Source: Symsagittifera roscoffensis
Taxonomy: Eukaryota > Xenacoelomorpha > Acoela > Convolutidae
DNA length: 64,000 nt
Assembly: GCF_963678635.1 (NCBI RefSeq)
Contig: NC_087066.1
Location: 49,719,581 to 49,783,580, forward strand
Reading direction: 5' to 3'
Below, piece by piece: positions 33,751-45,700 of the stretch (position 1 is its first letter; every line of letters begins with the position of its first letter). The notes beneath the pieces are model-generated. The model ran no database searches and was not told where the DNA came from. It saw only the letters and a program-made list of their open reading frames with translations. A program made the translations under genes and the position numbers.

Positions 33751-36700
33751 CTGTGAACACATGGTACAAAATGACATCTACAGAATATCACAAATGAAAG
33801 TTAAGAATTAATCCTAATTAGAGAACTGAAACCTTGAGACATCCGCTCGTGTAGTATGTAAATGAATGGTATTGTGAATAAAACACTTGCCTCCATCTTT
33901 TCGCGACTGAGTTCGTTGGGGTCGAGGAACTTCATGGAAGTGACCGAGTGGATCACCCCTCCCGCCTCCCCCATGTTGTCCCGGATGTCATTCCACGTGA
34001 TCTTACTCTTCTTGTCACCTGCAGAGGCAACAGACACACATTAATGTCAGCTACATCTTCACTCTACCTCCTCACTCATTGCAATTTGATACACGTATAG
34101 CCGCTTACTCAGCAAGTAGCACAGAATGTTCCGAAAGACTGTATTTTTTCTGCTTGGTTTGATAAAAAGATCTGACGTATAAAATATAATTTAGGCATAT
34201 TAGACAGTCATAGTAGTATAGGCAAATTGGACAAAATTTTGTAGAAAAATGATTAGAAAAACAAAAAAAAACTGAACAAAAAAAAGTTTTAAGGTCTTAA
34301 ATTAGGTATAATTCAGCTTGTAAGCCTGCTCGCTTGCTTTATTCGCTCGAATTAAGACAAAAAATCAAAAATTTTAAACCGGTTTTTCTCGACGCAAATT
34401 GGTTCGAATCACGACTGAAAGGGCTTCAATATGATATATCACTCAACCCAGTCCGATGATTATTCGTGATAGCTGATTTTGCGTGGAAAACAAAAAGAAA
34501 AAACTAAAACGCACCCGAATACGAAGTTCCTGCCCATTTTCAATGGTCGGAACAAAAACATATAAGATCCCAAAGTATTCAGATAAAACAATCGCACAAT
34601 TTCTGGTTTCTTGTACCGAAAAAAGTTCATGTGGCTAATTTAAACTTGCAAGACCATATTACTTAACAAATTGTTTTCGAGCAAAACCATCTGATGTGAG
34701 CATAATCAGGATATCTTTAGCTTTTCACTCTCGTATGGAACTCAGTAGCAAATAGCCATCTCTATAAATACCTAAATAACAATTGAGCACATGTGAACTT
34801 TGAACGTTGTTATCTGTCTCCTCCCTCCCAGTATTTTGTAAATTGAGAGAAGGGTGCGGGGAGTGGGAAAATAGTCAAGCAGATGGCAAGATAGCCATCT
34901 AATGATGAACTGACACGATAAAGACAGACTCGGAGATGAGCTTTGCCACACTTGTGATACAACACAAACAAAAAATGTAAGTCTATCAAAAACAAATGAA
35001 AACTGTTGAAAAATACTAGGTCTACCAAAATTGGAACTTTCGTATGTCTCGAAAGAAGTTCAGTCTAGGCAAAAAAAGCCAGAAAATTAAATATTAAAAT
35101 AGCAACGGAACAAAACTAACGGAGAGGAAACAAAGCCGACAATCTTTGAGTAGAACAAGTGGAGCCGAAAAAAAAACTAATTAAAAAAATAACTACAAAT
35201 TTTCAAGTCCCCTTTGAATTAGATTGAACAACTTGATTTGTAACTTCAATGAAAATTGCTTACAGAACAAGTAAAATCCGTGATTTGGCAGCTAAGCCGA
35301 CAAAACTTGCGCAGACAAACGGAGGTCTGTTAGGTATATCAATGTTTACCGGCAAAAAAGAAATTGAAATTTTGTTCTGGTGAACATAAATACTAAACAA
35401 AAAGGTCCGGCCGGGCCTCAAACCCCAGAGCTTAAGGTATGAATGCAACGGCGTTAGCTCTAAGCCAAGTAAGAAGGAGTCTCGAAGTTGCGAAGGCTCA
35501 CTAATAAACCAGCTTCACAATTTCTTACAGATTTGTAAGAAAAGTTATTCACGCGAAAAAAAGAAACCTAGGTGTTCGATAGTACTAAGTAAGTATGGCC
35601 TTGCCTGAGGGAGTGACTGCATCAGTGGCCCTCTGGTGGAAGTGCAGGATGTTCTTCAACATGCCCACTGTCTTGTGCATGGGACAGAACCTAAACAACA
35701 TTCACACACAATATAAACCATCTAAGTACCTCTAATCACTAATTCTATTACACATGCAACCACTATTGGTCCTGCCGACCCATTTTTTTCAATGCGTACT
35801 ATTTTTTATATTTCAATTTAATGTGCACAAAATAAGACATAAGGACGAGGTTTCCTGACGCAGAGAAAAAAGTTCGCAAAGCGACTCTTTGACAGAGGGC
35901 ACAGTTGGCCAAATCAAAGGGAAAAAAAGTTGCTGACATAATATTTTATTTCACACTGTGTGGTTTTCGGCAATGTTTAACATTTGTTCAACGATGCATC
36001 TCGTAAAATAAGTGGCCTCAGAAAAATGAGTTAATATAAACTCCTTTAAATGATAATCACGAAAACAATGAGCGATTTGAGAAGTTTCTGGTCCCTTACA
36101 AGGCCAATTTACATGTCGTAATGAAACAAAAAACTTAAATCCTACTCATAGTTCTCTACAACAAACTTGTAACGTAACATTTTCATATACAGAAGCGAGC
36201 TTAAAAAACACATTTCAACCCCACCAATTAATTTAAAACACGATGACCTTTTAAAACTTTTGTAACCAGGTGAAACAAACTTTCGAACACTGTATAGTAC
36301 GCGTGTATTCACTGCTTTCTTACGCTAAGTCGAAAAAACTAAGCAGACAGGCGATAGTTTAAAACTTAACAAAACAACAGGTCCCGGTTGAACTCGAACT
36401 CTAAGCCTTTCTCGTCTCAAGCATGGATGTCACCACTGCTCTTATGATTCAATGAATTTGAATTTATTACAAATCAAATTGAAAAACGTATAACCTTTCT
36501 AACTAGTAGAAAATTGTATTGATTTCACCAAGAATAATGAAAGAGACTTACTTAGAGAAATTGTTTTAATTAAAATCTACATTAGCTGCTTTCTCAAAAT
36601 ATGAGGGTAATGTGAAGTTTCGTTCAAAATTGTTGTCCACAAACTACCAAAATTAAGGGAAAAAAATTATCAAAAAAATAAGCAATAAAAACCAGGAAAA

Positions 36701-39700
36701 ATTAGAACATCAAGACCGTACATATAATCATTCCCCATAACTGAGAGAAAAAGCAAGAAAGAAAACTTGAAACACCTAAAATAAAAAAATACCACAACTA
36801 TAGCCGAAATTTTCACAAAACTCAGTAAATCTATGAAAGCAACCAAGTCTGCACATATCTTAAATTTATAAAAAACGAACAAAGCAAAATGACAACCCAT
36901 CGATAAAACTTTGAGTCCAATTAGTGAACAAAAAAAAGATATCAGAAACAACCACAATTTCTTTTCTCACGATATTACCAAATGCATATTTAAGAGACAC
37001 ACTGATTCCAAGTTTAAAATGCAACCTGATTGATTGACACCGAACTAAATTTCAGAACCCTACTCTTTAACCAAACTATTTCACCCAAATTTTAAAACCC
37101 CTACTTTATTACCCCGTAACAAGATAAACCCACTACAACTTGACCCCCTTATAACAGCGTAATTTGTTTCAAATTAAGTCCCTTTTTCAAACAAAAGAGT
37201 TTTCCAGTTAAGTACCCTATTTGAGGCAGATAACCTAAATTTATTTCATTTGATGCATAGCCACTCAAACAAAATTGCATTTCAATTAACTATATAAATA
37301 ATCCGCCATTCACGCGTTTAAAAGAGATAACCTAGATGGTACTAATTAAATCAACATTAGAATTAGACGTTTGAGAGTTTTTATTAAAATCAAACTGTCT
37401 TATACACAAATCATCGTTAAACCAGTATAAGACTTGAAGGGCGCTTTTATTTTATGCTCGACGACCCCTTCTACTCCTTCCCCCCGCTAATTTCGGCCCC
37501 GCGAATTACGTATTGTAGAGTATCCCTGCTTTTCTAGGCACTTGCTTTTTTTAGTAAACTGTAATCGATTACCCTCAAAAAGTTAATCATTATGGCCTTA
37601 GAGGCTCTTTGAATTACTAGAACAATTTATGATTGACACTTTTTTTGAAAAAACTCGCCCAATTTGAGAAAATTGCATCAGTAGTTGAAATATCGATTTC
37701 GCGGAGAAATTCGATAATTAAATTCCACTTTCGAAACTTAAAGTCGGTCACGTTTTCGTGACCTTTACACTTTTGCTGTTCGATAATTGAGTTTACCTTC
37801 CTTTTAACGAAGGAAATGAACTGAACTTAAAAAGAAGTCAACAGTCAAACCGCAAAACGAAATTTTGAGCCTGAACAAACTTAACAATTTTTCCTGAAAA
37901 AAAAAACGAAAAAAAAAAAAAAACAAAAAAAAAAACATCGGGACCTAAAAGAGCCTGAACTACGTTCATGGACTCTTAAAAACTGAGTCACAAGATTAAT
38001 AACGCTTTCAACTTTATACGGGTCACTTGATCTCTAACGTGACAACAAATTGGACCTGCAGCTTTCATTTCAAATCGCCTGCATCTATGCTGTGGAACAA
38101 CAAAGACGGCCGCTTCTGAAAAATGATAACTTTAAGTACTTCCTTGGCTTCCTAGCTTTCAATTTATCAATCTAATCTCAAATATTTGCTGACTGAAAAA
38201 AAGCACATAAACACAACTTGCACTAAATAAGAAATCGACACATTAGTAAAATCTAAAAGAATGCTAAGCTATTAAAACATACCCAAGTAGGGACAAGTAA
38301 AAAATTTTGAAAAATTTCAGCTTTCGATTTTCGAAAAAAAAACAGGTTAAACCTCTTTGAATTTCGGGAAAAAATGACTTTTTTTGATAAATTTGACCTA
38401 ATTTATTTATAAAATGGATCAGTGAGCAATCATTTAATTCCGCAAGAAATTTCAAAATTAAAATCCACTTTCGAACTAGAAGTCGTTCACGTTTTTTGCG
38501 CCATTTTGGAACGTTGGAATTTTCGTAATTAGAGAGCGCAAATTACGTACTTGTAAGCTTAGTTGAATGGAACTGAAAAAGCGCACATACACTTAAGTGC
38601 ATTCATATATGCACTAATATTTATGAATGCACTTCTGTAAATATTAGAGCATTTGAAGAAAAAATCGTCCAGACTTATATCAGTGGAAATCATCTTATAA
38701 GTGAGTTCTTTTACACTTAAATTAGTGAAAACGCTTATTTCTTTCGATCACGCACGCAAGTAACCATGAACCGGGACATGATTTCGCAAAAAATCAATTC
38801 CAATTAGGTTTAAAATTTTCACTCCAAATAATATCAGAGCGCTGCTTAATCTTAAACTGTTAAATCAATTCTAAGTTTTAACAAAGTTGTACTTATCTCC
38901 AACTAAGCTTTGCGAAGCTCTTAGAATTTAAACAAATTTATGATCGAGTTTATCAAACTAAATGGATCTAAGAAAACTGGATCAATATCTAAATTTTAAA
39001 TTTTGCTGGGAAATCGAAAAAACTTTATTGCAACTGCGATTCATACACTATTTTTCAGTGCTATTTGCACATTCACAATTGGAAAGTTTTGACAACCTTT
39101 TAGCAAATTAATGAGAATTAAAATAAAAGAAACAACGAAAAATTAAATTTGAGCGCGATGAAATGTTGAGACTTTTCGTGAAAAAAAGAAGCAACGCGAC
39201 TTGAGTAAGAGTGTTCACTTCGTTCATTGACCTTTGAAAATGAGCTGAAGAAGGACGCCTACTCTATCCAATTCCGCCGCATTTGAATCGACCACGTAAG
39301 ATTGAAAAGAGGCGGACCGAAAAAAAATTCGAACTCGCTGTCATTTTCCCTTCCATTTTGGAACAATGAAAATCAATATTTATTTGTATTTTGCGTTCGC
39401 GTGAAGCAGGTGTTGTTGATGGATTATTTGTAGATCTATTTTAACTCAAAATATTACGCCCGAGGAACTTTACGACAGGTCTTGTGAGTGCGTGAACTTT
39501 AAAATTTGCACAATGCGAACTTCTATAGAGCAATGACCCTTCCTTCTCTCATATCTTAAGTACTCCGCCCACCTGCAAACAATAATGGGGGAAAAGAGAG
39601 GGAAAAGTGTTTGTTGTGATGGAGTCCCTTTTGGAATGAGATCGAAAATTATCAAAATCAACAATTCCGCCTATCATTCAGAGGATGGATTAGAAGCCTA

Positions 39701-42700
39701 ATTAAAATACTTTTTCCAAATATCTTTCACAGAGGAAGTTCTGGTCATTGCTGAATTAGTAACACAGTAGCAGGTTGCGCAACTCAAATATCATGCTGTA
39801 AGCTTGTAATTAAAATGTCAAGGACCTATCTTATCTGAAAAAAAAAACAAATTATGAGAATTTACAAGTGATCGAAAATCGATTAAATATTATTTCTCAG
39901 GTGAACTTTATGATTATAACTTTATCTATAAACAACGTGTATGTTCCATTATCTCTCATTGATCGGCAATTAATTGAACTTAAAATACAAGTAACTTATC
40001 ATTTGTTCCATTTTATTCCCAAAATGAAAACTTTTGTTCGCATTTTTCCGTAAATGTTATCACCTTTATGAGCAAAAAAAACAAAAACAGATAGAAGTAG
40101 CCCAGTCGTCTTTTTCAATTCCCATCCAGGCACCTAGATCCTAAGTTGTATGTTTAACACTCCTGCACTCTTTTTAGGCTAGACTGGAGAAAGCGAAGCG
40201 GAAAACATGTGAGGGACGCGTCTGTCTGTTTCCTATCACAATAAATTAACATTTTAGGACAACGATCGATAAGCAATAAAAAAAAATGCCTAATAGCATG
40301 CTCATAAATCAATATTTAGAAGTAGTCTAGCTCTCTCTCGTACTGTACACAATACACAAAGAGAAACTATTAACCTTGAGATCATTTCAACAATTTGCAT
40401 GCGAGAAGAGAACGAACGTATGCTCACTCACAATAGTGCAGGGCAGGTGTATATAGTGCAAACTAATATTGCTTCCATTACAATGAAACACTTTGATTTT
40501 TTTTCAGAAAGGCAACCAGACGAACATTTGAGTAGGAGACCTTTCAGAGCTAACAACTGGCTCCAAGCCACGTCACTTTTCCATCACACGTGCCAAAAAG
40601 ATGTTATAATCTATACATATTTTTAACTTGATTCATAAGGTTAGAATCTGATTAGTTGTAATTAATTGCTCCAAAAAGAGATAAAAACATAATGGCTTGT
40701 TTTACAGTTTGGTGATTTTAGGCCCTAAAACGGTGAGTATTGTGCGTGCGTGCGTGTGTGTGTGTGTGCGTGCGTGTGTGTGTGTGTGTGTGTGTGTGCG
40801 TGTGTGTGTGGGTGTATCTATTGGAGTGAGTAGTGTAGTGTTGTGAGATGGTGGAGCACTGACTTGTCGTAGGGACTGAATCCGTTCTGCTGCAGGAAGT
40901 CGTCCTTGAGGATCTTGGCAGTCTCCAGGATGACCTTGTCCTTCTCGGCCAGAGTGTTCTTGCCCACCAGCTGCACAATCTCACTCAACTCCTGCTCCTC
41001 CTGCAGAATCTCCCTCGCCTTCGACCTCAGCGCAGGGAACTCGGGGTAGTTCTTGTCGAAGAAGTCGTCCAGAGCCTAACACACAACACACAATAAACAA
41101 CTACTCTATGTCCATTCAATGCAACTGCTGTTTCATTTCACATCAAACCTCAAAAACCGTTTCTTTTTAAAACAAAAAATGAGCTTCAATCCTGTTGCAT
41201 AATTATGAAGCTAACAAAACAAGAGATTACCACCAATCGAGGCAATAATATAGACAAAATATAACACCTTTGGGCAAGTAAAAAGATTTTAATGCTAATA
41301 GCTCTCTGTTTTTCTACTCTTTATGGCATCCAGGGTTCTCCCAAATTAGAGGCTCAAATTTTTCTTGATTAAATTTACAATTTTTGCGCCTCATTTTCTC
41401 ATAAACGAGTTACTCGTAAAAAAATGTGTCCTTGTAAAAAAAAGGTGAAGATACTTCACATTACAACATATATGTGTGCTAAATATACATTTTGGATCAC
41501 AACCGGGCTAAATAGCATAAACAGAATTCGAACTGACAGCAAGAAAAAAGCTATTCTTGAAAATATCAAAAAACGAAAAATATAGGTTTCGACCGAAGTG
41601 AAAATCACGAAAACTTAGCACACTAGTAGGGCCATCAAACATCATGTAAGTTGTCCATGTCAGCTTATCAAGCGTCTACTCTGTTAAAATTTTGTTAAAA
41701 CATTCGATTGTTAAAACATTTGAATATTGAGGAAACAAAAGTGACCTTGATGTATTTGGAGTAGGAGATGTTCCAGTTGACGGAGGGAAAGTGCTTCCTC
41801 TGGGCTAGTCGCTTGTCCAGACCCCAGAAAACCTGCACGATGCCCAGAGTGGCCGTGGTCACGGGGTCCGTGAAGTCACCTCCCGGAGGAGACACACTAA
41901 CAAACAGCACAAACACATTCATCACAACAACATATAACAAAAACTCACGATCCATTTTTCAGAACATTTTTCAACTTTGGAGTTTCAAACCAAAAAGTTT
42001 TGAGTTTCATATATGCCTTTAATTCTGTTGATTTTCCAGAATATTTTATGATTGACACTTTCTGATAAAACTTATCCTATTTAACAAAACTAGAAACATA
42101 TTCAAAATATCCCTTAATCAAGATATACTCAAAAAACAGCCATAGAAAACCTAATTTGAAAAACGGAGAGCCCATGCTTATTTCTCATTTCGCATTGTTC
42201 GAACAACAAAATTGCAGTGATTTCAATTATCCGGACAATAAACAACCTCGGAAAATTCAAACGCTTTTTTCTCAAATTTGGTCAAGATTAATTAGGCAAA
42301 AAGTGAAGAAAACAAAAGCTGCTTAGAATTTCACCAGAATCAATTTTTGAATTTCTCAACCAGAAATTTACCCCAAAAATGGGTCATTTTGGCTTTTTTT
42401 CAATAAATCAAGAATTACGCTGAAACTACCGAGTTAATTGATTAGAAAATTATATCTAAAGAAGTCTCTCAGATAGCCCAACAAAGTTTTATAAGGTAAA
42501 ACTTCCACACTTTTGCGCGAAATGTTTGAAATTTGTTTTAAGCAAAGATTTTGATTTTATAGTAAAAGTGACCGTTTTAGTCTACCAACCAGAAATTTAT
42601 TCTCTTATACAAATTTCGAAAAAATGCTCCATTTCTGGATATATTCTACACAACCTCTTCTCTTCAGTTTTTCTCTAATCTTGAATCAATTTGAGAAAAA

Positions 42701-45700
42701 TGCGTTTGAATTTTCCTATGTTGTTCGTTGTGTCCGGTTAAATTAAATCAGCAGTATATACCAACAATTATGCAAAATGACAACTCGAAATGTTCTGGAA
42801 AATGTATGTCTAAAAAGTCACGACTTGGCAGCATCAAAATGTCAGAATCTCTCACTTCATATTATATTGGTAAATCAACATAATACAAAATATCTCGCAA
42901 CAAAAACAGTCTACAGGCAGTTGGAAGTCTGCCACGTCAATAAACTCAGGGAAACCAAAAAACGACTGAATAACTTGAAAACTTGATAAAATATATAGGC
43001 CCAAGCGCGCTTTGATCCGACCACGCTCGTGGTGTGATTTTTTTCTTCCCGATTTTGGCTGCCTCAAAAAGCTCGTAGGGGACAAGTATGGTAATTCATA
43101 TGAACATTATTGATCGTAATTCAGATTCTAATCAAATGTCTCGTTGTTGAGGAAAACTGGTGAATGAATTTTCGTTTACAGACTACATTAGACGAAACTT
43201 GAATAGAGGCTTACAGCCCACAATTTATTTCCTCTACAAGTTATTTTAGCTATAATTACGTTTGCACTTTTGCTGCCCGATAAAGGAGTTAGCTTATTTA
43301 ATGAAGGAAACGAATTGATCGTAAAAAAGTCAACAATCAAACCACTAAAAATCAAATTTGAGCGTGAACAAAGATTAGGACTTTCCCCCAAAAAAATCAA
43401 CAAAACCTACAGAAAAAAATCATTTAGTTCTTTTACACTTACGAAAACAAATGAAAGAAAATTTGGAATTTTTTCGATGTTTTTTTAAAAGTATTTTTGA
43501 TTTTTGCATTAACATCATTGTTGTCGGAAATCTCAGAGTTACTTGCACAGCAATGGGCTCTATTTTTGTAAACATTAACCTAACTTGAAAAATTCGATCA
43601 ATAGGTAAAGTGTTTATTCCGCTGGAAAGCTTAAAATTAAATTCCAATTTCGAAACTAGAAATTGTTCACGTTTTTTCGCGCCAATTCCATGTTCGTATT
43701 TGCAGAGTGCTATTTACATAACTTTCAGCAGACGAGTTTCAATTGAACTCAAAAAGTGCATATATACCTAAGTGCATTCATAAAAGCATTAATATGTATG
43801 AATGCACATCTGTAGTTATTAGACTCTTTAAGACTTTTTCCTGAAAAAAAAAACGAAAAAAAATCACCAAGACCTATATAAGAGTCTTCACTAATGTTAA
43901 TTACTCTTTAAAAATGGAAAATTCTGAAATTAAAAAAATTTTTCCGCTTTCTTCAGAAACACGCAAAGGATAAACATCGATTTTCTTTTCAAACGAGATT
44001 TGTCCAGGAAGCCCAAAAAATTAAGCCAAACCAAATAAGGCCAAAAAGCTATAAGGCTAAAGAAAAGGAAATTACTAAATACATTTAGTAAATTTAGTTT
44101 CAGCAAAAAATCGAGAATACTTGCAGTTACAATACAATTGGTAGCAGAACAAAAAAAATCCTTTGATATGAAAACAAAGACGGCGAAACAAGCAGTCAAA
44201 CAATAGGCTGACAATGGATTCCTTTTGAAAAAAAAGGTCCAGACCAGATTCGGTCCCAGGGCCTTTTCTAGGCCAGAGCCGAAGAAACTTAAAAAATGGA
44301 GTTTTTTATTAGTCACCCTATGAAAAGGTTCAAATGATTTTGTGCTAACATCGCCCCCCAGACAAAATATACAACTACATATACATGCATAAATTTGTTG
44401 TTATCGATTTCGGATTGTCGAAATTCTCTAAGCTGAAGCTCTCTCAAGAGTATTCTACAGTTAGTACTATTCACATAAGCCTTATTCTCATTGCCGAATT
44501 AGATAAAACGATCAATATGTTAATTTTCATTCCACTGGGAAAACTAAATCCACTTTCGAACCAAATAACTATTCAAGTTTTTTTTTACAATTTCAAGTTT
44601 TTCCGCTTTCCTAATTGGGGAGCTTAGGTTTTCTTCCAAAAAAAAACTAATAACAGAGTCAATAGAAAGTTCGAAAAGAGTCATGAACGCAAACAAACAA
44701 TTAAAAAATACTGACTTGTTTTGGAAGAAAAAAATAGTTCCAAATTTCAACGAAAAATCAGATGGCCTTAAAGATCTTTGAATTTCAAGAACAATTCATG
44801 ATTGACATTTTTTTAATAAAAGAAACTCAATTTCTGTAAATTGGATCAATAGACAATTCTTTATTCCGCTGGGAAATCTTAAATTAAAATCCATTTTCGA
44901 GGCTAAAGTCAGTCACGTTTTAGTGACCTTTACGATAGTGAAGCTTGCTTATACTCAATAAAAGAAATGAAGTATACATGAAAAGGGATCTAAAATCATA
45001 AAAATCATAAAATATAAGTTGAAACCATTTTGATAAAGAAAGAATTGATTCAAAATCGACTGTCAGCTTTATTAAGAAAAAATCCATGCTTTAGAAAAAA
45101 GCCGACAGAAAATGAGCATATTAACGAAAGACCGACAATTAAATTCTTCCAAGAAAAATTCCATTTACAACATACTGAAAAAACAAGGTTCTGCCGGGAC
45201 TCGAATCACAAACCTTGAGTGCAAAATAACCTTAGTACCTCTATACCAAATAGGGAAAATCAAGAATATGCAGATATGTAACAAAACTTGTTTACAAGCA
45301 AAAGTATCGTTCCTGATTACCACGCTCTTGCTTTCGCCAGTGTAAAAAATGCCGAAAAAATTCTGTCGAGAAAAACCGATTTTAATTTTTTGCTTTTTAG
45401 AGCAACGTAGCGGAAAGTTTGTTAAGCAACCGCGTGTCTTCAAGCCAATTTATTTATATTTATGCGTTAAAAGAAAAATGTGCATCGACTCGCAGCTTTT
45501 TCCTACCACTCACAAACTGACACATTTACATTTTTAAGATCATACTCAAAATTAATTGAACTAAATGCAAAATACTGATACATTACTGAACATTCAAACG
45601 AAGAAACCTTTTATGGTAGATAATTTGAATTGCGAACCCAAACGATTTTTTCATATATTAACATTTTGGAGGCTGCATCTATTTAAAAAAAAGCTTCCCA

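Larger units (their letters stand above)
35691..40863 (-). other. V-ATPase intron 5
   Basis: 5173 bp. Donor AA/GTCAGT, acceptor GTTTAG. Holds a dinucleotide tract near the donor (40739-40812), family B copies at 37590-38000 and 38400-38660, and a SINE head at 36380-36445. The + frame 40399-40626 has no known motif. The rest is AT-rich without assignment. Confidence 0.85.

Noticed and set aside
36670-36957. 95-codon minus frame, Phe/Leu/Val-rich, as a membrane protein
   Set aside because: Typical of the reverse strand of A-rich DNA; no start context and it lies within intron 5.
40399-40626. 75-codon + strand frame in intron 5
   Set aside because: Antisense to the host gene, no motif and no splice sites in phase.
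43930-44316. 128-codon minus frame in intron 3
   Set aside because: Phe/Leu/Ser-rich low-information frame beside a family B copy, no domain recognised.
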